8,085 bases of DNA. Source: Pseudomonadota bacterium. Lineage in GTDB: Bacteria; SAR324; NAC60-12. The stretch is from contig JACNKY010000365.1 of NCBI GenBank assembly GCA_014381795.1, positions 1 to 8,085 on the forward strand, written 5' to 3'. The position numbers and the translations under genes are program-made. Below, in pieces: positions 1 to 5,585 of the stretch; the first letter of the stretch is position 1; the number at the start of each line of letters is the position of its first letter. The notes under the pieces were generated by a model that was not told where the DNA came from, did not search any database, and saw only the letters and a program-made list of their open reading frames with translations.

Positions 1-1
1 T

Positions 2-508
2 GTGACTCTGCGTCCTCTGGTTGCAGAAACAGTTGTAATCCGGGCTGCAGGCCAGACTCTTCCCCGTATTTCTCAGGAACTGAAGGGATGGATCAAGGTT
101 GGCTGGGATGCTGAAGAAGGAAGGGGTCCGCTGCAGGGAATTGTTGATGCTCTACCTCTGTTGAGTTTAGAAGTTGACAAAGTTTTCCTGCTTACTTGTG
201 ACTTACCTTATTTAACCCCTGAATGGCTACAAACTTTGCGTGACATCATGACTGACGAATATGACATTGTCTGTACAGAAGAAGATAATATAACAAATCC
301 GCTACTGGCTCTTTATCGACGTCCTGTTCTGGAACCTGCCGCACAACTTCTTGCCTCAGGAAAGAGACGTCCTTTATTGCTTTGGGAAGGCTGGCGCTTG
401 GCCCGTCTCTCTGCTCCGGAGGAAACTCCGTGGATTTGCCGCGATGCAAATACTCCGGAAGAATTCCAAAAAGCACAAACCTATTTTCAAACAAAAAATA
501 ATGATTGA
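2..508 (+). CDS. mobA: Molybdenum cofactor guanylyltransferase (MobA-like), 5'-truncated by window edge
   Basis: The frame is open from the first bases, so the true start lies upstream; the GTG at 2 is only the first visible codon. The 168 visible residues match the MobA nucleotidyltransferase fold. GPLQGI is at visible residues 42-47 and TCDLP at 65-69, whose Asp is the family's usual metal ligand. An NP pair sits at 99-100, and the C-terminal DANTPEEF (148-155) corresponds to the N-x-N-T-P-E-E/D motif that ends MobA proteins. The N-terminal GTP-binding loop (GGxSxRMGxDK type) is off the window. MobA transfers GMP from GTP to molybdopterin in the cytoplasm, giving the guanine-dinucleotide cofactor used by DMSO-reductase-family enzymes. 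A MocA-like cytidylyltransferase or other NTP transferase is a less likely alternative, because the diagnostic N-terminus is missing. The stop overlaps the next gene's start, suggesting translational coupling. Confidence 0.85.
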   Translation: MTLRPLVAETVVIRAAGQTLPRISQELKGWIKVGWDAEEGRGPLQGIVDALPLLSLEVDKVFLLTCDLPYLTPEWLQTLRDIMTDEYDIVCTEEDNITNPLLALYRRPVLEPAAQLLASGKRRPLLLWEGWRLARLSAPEETPWICRDANTPEEFQKAQTYFQTKNND

Positions 509-1172
509 TTTATACACCAGCGCAACTCCAAACGGTTACAAAATTTCTATCCTACTCGAAGAACTTAAACTGCCTTATAAGGTGATTGCGATTGACCTTG
601 CGACAAAAGATCAGAAAAAACCTGATTACCTTAAACTCAACCCAAACGGCAGGATTCCAACAATAGTTGACCATGATAATGGCGAATTTGCAGTTTTTGA
701 GTCCGGGGCAATCTTAATTTATCTTGCAGAAAAATGTGGAGAATTTCTACCAACTGATCCCAAAGGACGTTCTTTGGTACTGCAGTGGCTGATGTTTCAG
801 ATGGGTGGAATAGGCCCGATGCAGGGACAGGCGCATGTTTTTTATCGCTATGCACCAGAAAAAATTGAATATGCAATCAAGCGTTATCAGGATGAAACTT
901 TTCGACTCTACTCCGTGCTTGACAAACAGCTTGAAGATAATGAATTTCTAGCTGGCGAACTCTCAATTGCTGACATGGCTGCCTGGCCGTGGGTTCGCGG
1001 TTATCTCTGGGCTGGTTTGGAAATTGAAGAGCTTCCAAATTTACGACGCTGGTTGGATGTTTTAGCAGAACGACCTGCTTTTCAAAAAGGCATTGAAGTG
1101 CCTTACAAGGTTGATCGAAGTACTACTACGGCAGAGGATGCCCGTGAAAAAGGAAAAAGCATCTTGATCTAA
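501..1172 (+). CDS. yfcG: Glutathione S-transferase / disulfide-bond oxidoreductase, YfcG-like (Nu class)
   Basis: The protein is 223 aa when started at the ATG at 501, which gives the family-typical N-terminus [12 protein letters not shown]. The frame is open back to 351, but that part only shadows mobA. The thioredoxin-like domain (about 1-80) has TPNG at 9-12; Thr9 and Asn11 match the glutathione-contacting residues of E. coli YfcG, which lacks the usual catalytic Tyr/Ser/Cys. It also has the cis-Pro motif RIPTIVDH (51-58) and ESGA (67-70), which holds the glutathione gamma-glutamyl group. The all-helical C-terminal domain includes [13 protein letters not shown] (95-107) and [10 protein letters not shown] (155-164). 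YfcG acts in the cytoplasm as a glutathione-dependent disulfide reductase. The gene overlaps mobA by 8 nt and has no Shine-Dalgarno at proper spacing, so it is probably translated by coupling. The residues after about 200 look like a family-variable tail. Confidence 0.92.
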   Translation: MIDLYTSATPNGYKISILLEELKLPYKVIAIDLATKDQKKPDYLKLNPNGRIPTIVDHDNGEFAVFESGAILIYLAEKCGEFLPTDPKGRSLVLQWLMFQMGGIGPMQGQAHVFYRYAPEKIEYAIKRYQDETFRLYSVLDKQLEDNEFLAGELSIADMAAWPWVRGYLWAGLEIEELPNLRRWLDVLAERPAFQKGIEVPYKVDRSTTTAEDAREKGKSILI

Positions 1173-1180
1173 AACACCTT

Positions 1181-2767
1181 ATGTCAGCCCCTTTACTTTC
1201 TGTCAAAAATCTATCAGTAGACTTCACTCAGGGAGAACGTGTAACTCATGCGGTACGTAATGCCTCTCTGCAGTTAAATATGGGTGAGACATTGGCTTTG
1301 GTAGGAGAAAGTGGTTCAGGGAAATCAGTCACCGCTCATTCAATTTTGCGTCTCCTGCCGGATTCTGCTTCTCATCATGAAGGAATAATTGAGTTTGAAG
1401 GCCAGAACCTGCTCAACTTTTCTGCAGCAGATATTAGAGCAGTAAGAGGTAACCGGATAGGCATGATTTTTCAGGAACCTATGAGTTCTCTGAATCCTTT
1501 GCACTCTATTGAAAAACAAATCAGTGAAGTCTTGTTTGTCCATCATGGATTGAGTAACAAGCAGGCCCGTGAGCGTACCCTGGAACTGCTGGAAATGGTG
1601 GAAATTCAAAATGCCAAAAAACGTTTAGGTGCGTTTCCCCACGAATTAAGCGGAGGACAACGTCAGCGGGTGATGATTGCCATGGCGCTCGCAAACAAAC
1701 CTGATTTACTGATCGCAGATGAACCGACTACAGCACTCGATGTAACAGTACAGGCACAAGTTCTTCAACTCCTGAGGCAACTGCAGGAGCAATTTAAAAT
1801 GGCTATCCTCTTGATTACACATGATCTTGGGATTGTGCGTCATCATGCAGACAGGGTTGCAGTCATGACTCAGGGCGAAATTGTTGAAACAAACGTGACC
1901 GAACCTATTTTTTTAGCACCGCAGCACTCCTACACAAAACAATTACTAGCGTCAGAACCAAGCGGAAACCCTGTTCCAATCTCAGCATCCGCGCCGGTTT
2001 TTGTCTCAGTCAATAACTTGAAGGTCTGGTTTCCTATCCAGAAAGGAGTTTTAAAACGTACGGTAGATCATGTAAAAGCAGTTGATGGTGTCTCTTTTGA
2101 AATCCGTAAAGGACACAGCCTCGGTGTAGTTGGAGAAAGCGGATCCGGAAAATCAACTCTCGGACTTGCTTTGCTGCGTTTAATAAAAAGTGAAGGTTCA
2201 ATTCAATTTGGAGATGTACAGCTGAACACCTTGAATCAGCAACAGATCACACCGATTCGGAAGGCAATGCAAATTGTATTTCAAGATCCATACGGTAGTT
2301 TGAGTCCACGGATGACAGTAGAACAAATAGTCGCGGAAGGTCTTGAAATTCACAATCTTGAGGATCAGCAAAAGCATCAGCAAAAAATCGTACAGGTTCT
2401 GCAAGAAGTCGGTCTGGATCCGGAATTGAGACACCGATATCCTCACGAATTTTCCGGAGGTCAGCGACAGCGAATTGCAATCGCACGTGCTCTGGTGCTT
2501 AAACCAAGTTTCCTGGTGCTGGATGAACCAACATCCTCGCTGGACCGTTCAGTGCAGTCCCAGGTTTTGGAACTGCTGCGTGATTTGCAAAATAAATACA
2601 GTCTGACTTTCCTTTTCATCAGTCATGACCTGAAAATAATCCAGGCACTTTGTCATGATATTATCGTCATGAAAGACGGTGTTGCAGTAGAGTCCGGTCC
2701 TGCTGATAAAATCCTCAAACAACCACAGAATCCTTACACTCAAGCTTTGCTTAAAGCTGCTTTTTAA
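1181..2767 (+). CDS. yejF: Peptide ABC transporter, duplicated ATP-binding subunit (YejF-like)
   Basis: The protein is 528 aa, close to the 529 aa of E. coli YejF, and resembles it along its length. It contains two complete nucleotide-binding domains. NBD1 has Walker A GESGSGKS (42-49), Q-loop Gln98, signature LSGGQ (156-160), Walker B LLIADE (176-181) and switch His214. NBD2 has Walker A GESGSGKS (318-325), Gln368, signature FSGGQ (424-428), Walker B FLVLDE (444-449) and His482. Each NBD ends with the oligopeptide/dipeptide-importer tail (HSYTKQLLASEP at 249-260, NPYTQALL near 518-524). YejF is the fused ATPase of the YejABEF importer for peptides, including microcin C in E. coli, and acts on the cytoplasmic face of the inner membrane. 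Both ATPase sites look intact. No yejA, yejB or yejE lies in the window; the upstream neighbours are yfcG and mobA. It starts 8 nt after the yfcG stop without a clear Shine-Dalgarno. A Dpp/Opp-type DF fusion with another substrate is possible. Confidence 0.93.
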   Translation: MSAPLLSVKNLSVDFTQGERVTHAVRNASLQLNMGETLALVGESGSGKSVTAHSILRLLPDSASHHEGIIEFEGQNLLNFSAADIRAVRGNRIGMIFQEPMSSLNPLHSIEKQISEVLFVHHGLSNKQARERTLELLEMVEIQNAKKRLGAFPHELSGGQRQRVMIAMALANKPDLLIADEPTTALDVTVQAQVLQLLRQLQEQFKMAILLITHDLGIVRHHADRVAVMTQGEIVETNVTEPIFLAPQHSYTKQLLASEPSGNPVPISASAPVFVSVNNLKVWFPIQKGVLKRTVDHVKAVDGVSFEIRKGHSLGVVGESGSGKSTLGLALLRLIKSEGSIQFGDVQLNTLNQQQITPIRKAMQIVFQDPYGSLSPRMTVEQIVAEGLEIHNLEDQQKHQQKIVQVLQEVGLDPELRHRYPHEFSGGQRQRIAIARALVLKPSFLVLDEPTSSLDRSVQSQVLELLRDLQNKYSLTFLFISHDLKIIQALCHDIIVMKDGVAVESGPADKILKQPQNPYTQALLKAAF

Positions 2768-2779
2768 GAGGCAATATTT

Positions 2780-3286
2780 TTATTTACGTGGATTTACATG
2801 TGACAATTCGTCCATCCGTGAACCTGAAATTTGATATGCTTTGCCAAATCCTTTGACGAAAAGTCCGGATTTCGGCCGCAGTCGCAGCAGCTGAAAATCT
2901 GGGAGCCTGCGTAAAGTTTCCATCAGTTCAGCTGAAAGTTGATCAAACAGCAACATGATCTCCCGCCAGTCTTCTGTTTCTCTCTCAACAGCTTCTGTAT
3001 CACATTCAAATGTTACACGTTTTCTGGCAAATATATTTTCTGCCTCTGCTTCTGCTTCAATCAGCATAATTCCGGCTCTTCCATCATTCAGCAAATTTCC
3101 AGTATGTCTGGCAAGGGCGCTGACGTAAATATAATAATTATTATTTTGATCAACCACAAAGGGGGCATAACTGCTTTCAGGACGCCCATTTTCACCGATT
3201 GTGGACAGTTGAAGACTACTGAATTTTGCCAAAAATGTTGAATATTCTGCTGTTATATTTGCTGAAGGAGTTGCTGACTGATTCAT
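2780..3286 (-). CDS. hutZ: Haem-utilisation protein, HutZ/HugZ family (PNPOx-like split-barrel)
   Basis: The protein is 168 aa, near the length of Vibrio HutZ (about 176 aa). The split-barrel core is recognisable: LSTIGENGRPESSYAPFV (27-44), the Ala-Arg-His stretch ARHTGNLL (59-66), IFARKRVTFE (85-94), and the family-typical LFVKGFGKAYQISG (142-155). Members bind haem as dimers in the cytoplasm and act in haem storage or oxygen-dependent haem degradation to release iron. His61 aligns with HutZ His63. In HutZ the axial haem ligand is a His in the short C-terminal tail; here the only tail His is His163 in LSHVNPRK, and the tail is shorter, so its equivalence is uncertain. An AGGAAA Shine-Dalgarno (minus strand, 3298-3293) lies 6 nt before the ATG and supports this start. 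It is convergent with yejF and divergent from the dnaA-like gene. No other haem-uptake gene is visible. A flavin- or PLP-binding PNPOx relative is the alternative. Confidence 0.88.
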   Translation of the reverse strand: MNQSATPSANITAEYSTFLAKFSSLQLSTIGENGRPESSYAPFVVDQNNNYYIYVSALARHTGNLLNDGRAGIMLIEAEAEAENIFARKRVTFECDTEAVERETEDWREIMLLFDQLSAELMETLRRLPDFQLLRLRPKSGLFVKGFGKAYQISGSRMDELSHVNPRK

Positions 3287-3368
3287 TTTTAGTTTCCTGA
3301 AAAAGTGTTTTGCAAAATTAAAGCTAACACAAATATTTATTTTTATAAATTTATATTTTCACTTAGCC

Positions 3369-3380
3369 TTAGGTGCCTAA
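3369..3380. promoter_or_regulatory. Short palindrome TTAGG-TG-CCTAA, possible operator
   Basis: The arms TTAGG and CCTAA are perfect inverted repeats around a 2-nt centre. The site lies 83 nt upstream of the hutZ start codon, in a position fitting a dimeric regulator. The role is inferred from symmetry and position only; a 5-bp arm can arise by chance in AT-rich DNA. Confidence 0.25.
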
Positions 3381-3473
3381 TATTGAACGGCTTTATTGTT
3401 CTTTGATTTTGTATATATAAAAGAAATTATATAAAATCATAAGTATTTTAATTACCTTATTATCAGCTACTTA

Positions 3474-3522
3474 GGGGTAACTGGTTCATCTTTTTAGAAT
3501 TCTTTTTAGTTGATTTTACCCC
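3474..3522. repeat. Inverted repeat GGGGTAA/TTACCCC enclosing two direct CTTTTTAG repeats
   Basis: GGGGTAA at 3474-3480 is exactly complementary to TTACCCC at 3516-3522. Between the arms, CTTTTTAG occurs twice, at 3490-3497 and 3502-3509, a period of 12 bp (slightly over one helical turn). The repeats flank the AATT of an AGAATTCT palindrome (3496-3503). AACT (3479-3482) and AGTT (3508-3511) could extend pairing inward. It could be a protein-binding array or an mRNA-leader hairpin for the downstream dnaA-like gene. The repeats are visible directly; the function is inference. Confidence 0.4.
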
Positions 3523-3601
3523 ACGTTTTGCTTTAGATTAATGAGGCCAGTCTGGTAGCTTACATTCCATGGACGGGAGACAATTTACGTCAATCTCAAA
3601 C

Positions 3602-3630
3602 TGTAATTTAGCTGATTTTGGACGTATAAA
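3602..3630 (+). promoter_or_regulatory. Weak candidate sigma-70-type promoter for the dnaA-like gene
   Basis: TATAAA at 3625-3630 could serve as a -10 element, with TGTAAT at 3602-3607 as a poor -35 at 17-bp spacing. Transcription would begin about 25 nt before the ATG at 3662. The -35 match is weak and AT-rich DNA yields many false -10 boxes, so this is tentative. Confidence 0.22.
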
Positions 3631-3661
3631 TAATAGCAAATGGATTTGAAATATAAGAAGA

Positions 3662-5146
3662 ATGGAGTTGAATCAAGAACAATCTATGGAATTTAAAGAG
3701 TGCGTGAAGCGCTCTTTGTCTCCACTGTCAAACCAGGCATGGCTGAATTCTCTGCAATTACTGAAAATCACACCTTCAAAAGTGATCCTTGGAGGAATTT
3801 CCCATAAGGTTTATCGTTACGAAATTAAGACAAATCACGAATCTTTGCTGAAAAAAGTCCTCGACGAACTTTATCCGGAAAAGTCTCCATTTGCAGAAAA
3901 AAAATTCGAATATAAAATCGGAGGATTTTCAAAACCTAAAATAGTTATTCAGCCTGAATTTGAGCTGAAAGAAAAATCTCGTACAGAGATAGTTGAGGAA
4001 ACTCTTCCTAAAAACATCAAATCCGCAAAACAACTAGAAGCAACAACTGGCGGACATAATGCTTGTCTGCTGGATTCCTTCATCCCCGGAAAACGTAACC
4101 TGTTGGCCAGCAGAGCCTGCAGAGCAGTCGTTGACATGCCGGGAGTAGCCTTTAATCCATTTATTATTTATGGTGAGTCCGGTGCGGGAAAGACGCATTT
4201 GCTGGAAGGAATCAATCATGAACTACAGCAAAGCTCCCCAGGGAAACAAACAGTTCAGGTTGGTGCGGAAGATTTTTTGAATGATTTCATTGTTCATCTC
4301 AGAATGAACAAAATGAAAGAATTCCGTGATCGTTACCGCAAGGTTGATGCTTTTCTGCTGGATGATTTACAGGCCTTGCTCCCATCGTCTAAATGCCAAA
4401 CTGAACTTCTTCACACAATTAATGCCTTACGTAAGAAAAAAGCGCAAATCGTCATAGCCTGCGAACAGGCACCTACGCAAATTGAAGGGCTCATTACCGG
4501 ACTGCGAGGTCGTCTTGAGTCAGGATTGACAGTTGATATCGGTATTCCTGATGATCAAACGCGTATTGAAATTCTGGAAAACAAAGCAGTCGAACGTGGT
4601 ATTCCGCTGAGCAATGAACTGGCACATTTTATTGTTCAACATATCAAAGGCGGAATTGGACGCATGGAAGGTGTTTTGATGCGCTTGGGGATACATGCAT
4701 CATTGTTAAATGAAGAGCTGACAATAGATTTAGCAAAATACGCACTTAAAGATTGGCTGGACGAATCTACTAATAATTCAAATCCTGCACATTCAAGCAG
4801 TGGTCTATTTGCTGATGAGACTGCAAAAAAAATCCTGCAGCGGATCTATGTCATGTTCCAAATTACCGAAGAAGGTCTGCTGTCCTATCGGCGTGACCGA
4901 AAACACAGCAAAGCTCGGCAGGCAGCGGTTTTTCTGCTCAAACAGCTTACCTCACTTTCCCTGAGTGAAATTGGTAAAATTGTCGGACGCAACCATTCTA
5001 CTATTCATGCTACCTTGAAAAAAGTTAGTCAGAGGATGTCTTCAGATGATTTTTTTCTCAAACAAATGCAGACTTTTCTGCTTGAATTTGAGGAAAAAGG
5101 TGATTCCGCAAAACTGCCTGAACAAAAACGCAGTTTCCGTTTTTGA
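3662..5146 (+). CDS. dnaA: DnaA-family replication initiator, divergent
   Basis: The protein is 494 aa with DnaA architecture. Residues 8-75 resemble helicase/DiaA-binding domain I (Trp27 as in the family), and about 76-130 is the linker. Domain III begins at SFIPGKRN (139-146). It has Walker A GESGAGKTHL (171-180), Walker B LLDDLQ (232-237), a sensor-1 region IVIACEQAP (263-271), box VII GLRGRLESGL (280-289) and the sensor-2 region GIGRMEG (331-337). Domain IV has RRDRKHSKARQ (410-420) and the signature GRNHST (442-447). DnaA binds DnaA boxes, melts oriC and loads helicase. Compared by eye with E. coli, R285 (here R284) and R399 (R411) are kept. R281 is Gly, the sensor-2 Arg is displaced by one residue, D433 is Asn, P423 is Ser and T435 is Ser. 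No dnaN/recF neighbour is present. An in-frame stop at 3647 limits the start to 3662 or a later ATG; the Shine-Dalgarno is poor. It may be the sole DnaA or a paralogue. Confidence 0.88.
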   Translation: MELNQEQSMEFKECVKRSLSPLSNQAWLNSLQLLKITPSKVILGGISHKVYRYEIKTNHESLLKKVLDELYPEKSPFAEKKFEYKIGGFSKPKIVIQPEFELKEKSRTEIVEETLPKNIKSAKQLEATTGGHNACLLDSFIPGKRNLLASRACRAVVDMPGVAFNPFIIYGESGAGKTHLLEGINHELQQSSPGKQTVQVGAEDFLNDFIVHLRMNKMKEFRDRYRKVDAFLLDDLQALLPSSKCQTELLHTINALRKKKAQIVIACEQAPTQIEGLITGLRGRLESGLTVDIGIPDDQTRIEILENKAVERGIPLSNELAHFIVQHIKGGIGRMEGVLMRLGIHASLLNEELTIDLAKYALKDWLDESTNNSNPAHSSSGLFADETAKKILQRIYVMFQITEEGLLSYRRDRKHSKARQAAVFLLKQLTSLSLSEIGKIVGRNHSTIHATLKKVSQRMSSDDFFLKQMQTFLLEFEEKGDSAKLPEQKRSFRF

Positions 5147-5279
5147 GTTCCTGAAGAACATTTTCCGCAGTAGCAATTTTTATTTGCGCTACCAAACATT
5201 GTCTTTCCCTCAAATTTCAGCTAAATTAATCTGCAAACACTAAGTCCCTGAGACAGAAACTTTCAGTCTGCTTTACTTC

Positions 5280-5576
5280 ATGTATTTTAGCTCATACCTG
5301 TTTTTTTTCGGACTTTCTGCTTTGCTGCTGATTACTGTTTCCGGATGTTCAAGTCTGCAGGAAAAGACATATATAAACCATCCGAAAACATTACGTAAAC
5401 AAGCTGATTTGGTGTGTCAGAATACGGATGCTTCTCACTTTCGAGTTGAAAATCAGCTAGTTCTGCTGAAACGCCATGACGGCAAGGAGCTTGAATTGAA
5501 ACACTACAATTCTTTACTTCCGGATGGATATTATTTTTGTACACGGCAAAACCGCAAATCCTCGATCCTCGATTGA
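5280..5576 (+). CDS. Small predicted lipoprotein, function unknown
   Basis: The protein is 98 aa and I do not recognise its family. Residues 6-20 form a strongly hydrophobic stretch followed by a lipobox VSGC (20-23), so signal peptidase II would cleave before Cys23 and leave a lipidated mature protein of about 76 residues. The next residues are Ser-Ser rather than Asp, which by the E. coli rule favours outer-membrane sorting. The mature part is mixed-charge and polar with two further cysteines, Cys46 and Cys87, that could form a periplasmic disulfide. Unusually, the signal n-region (MYFSSYLFFF) has no Lys or Arg. An in-frame stop at 5241 and no other ATG/GTG/TTG before 5280 fix the start, yet no Shine-Dalgarno is visible. 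It lies 133 nt after the dnaA-like gene and 9 nt before waaF, so it is probably co-transcribed with waaF. The cell-envelope link with waaF is inference only. Confidence 0.72.
   Translation: MYFSSYLFFFGLSALLLITVSGCSSLQEKTYINHPKTLRKQADLVCQNTDASHFRVENQLVLLKRHDGKELELKHYNSLLPDGYYFCTRQNRKSSILD
5558..5571 (+). repeat. Tandem 7-bp duplication ATCCTCG x2 at the lipoprotein 3' end
   Basis: ATCCTCG occurs at 5558-5564 and again at 5565-5571, immediately before the lipoprotein stop codon. Seven is not a multiple of three, so loss or gain of a unit would change the last residues and the stop position relative to the waaF start. Confidence 0.5.
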
Positions 5577-5585
5577 AATTAGCTT

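Larger units (their letters stand above)
3287..3661. other. AT-rich divergent intergenic control region (hutZ / dnaA-like)
   Basis: This 375-nt gap separates two divergent genes and must carry both 5' ends. I see no convincing coding sequence and no RNA gene I recognise. It holds a perfect minus-strand -10 hexamer TATAAT (plus ATTATA at 3426-3431) without a good -35, a TGATAAT Fur-like half site on minus (plus ATTATCA, 3459-3465), short palindromes at 3369-3380 and 3547-3555, and a repeat cluster at 3474-3522. No TTATNCACA-type DnaA box was found by eye on either strand. Confidence 0.6.

Noticed and set aside
351..500. Upstream in-frame extension of the yfcG reading frame to an ATG at 351
   Set aside because: It overlaps the end of mobA in another frame, and the extra 50 residues do not look like a glutathione transferase. 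The ATG at 501 gives the exact family N-terminus.
2750..2768. CTTAAA/TTTAAG hairpin at the yejF stop as a terminator
   Set aside because: The stem is AT-only, short, overlaps the coding end and has no following T-tract. The 12-nt convergent gap has no other terminator.
3042..3060. TCTGCY repeats in hutZ encoding an Ala-Glu run, considered as a phase-variable microsatellite
   Set aside because: There are only about three imperfect units of 6 bp, so slippage would stay in frame, and the protein length matches HutZ at this point without an insertion.
2939..3241. Plus-strand 100-codon frame inside hutZ
   Set aside because: It is antisense to a well-supported HutZ gene, is rich in Cys/Phe/Ile and has no family similarity. 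It is a shadow frame.
3287..3661. Replication origin with DnaA boxes beside the dnaA-like gene
   Set aside because: The region is AT-rich, but I found no TTATNCACA-type nonamer on either strand, so an origin cannot be called from the sequence alone.
3640..3696. Short 18-codon frame (ATG at 3640) overlapping the dnaA-like start, considered as a leader peptide
   Set aside because: It has no ribosome-binding site, no regulatory codon run and no hairpin pair typical of attenuation. It is probably chance.
5170..5192. GTAGC/GCTAC hairpin after the dnaA-like gene as a terminator
   Set aside because: It is a five-base stem with bulge and is not followed by a T-run, so I could not support it as an intrinsic terminator.
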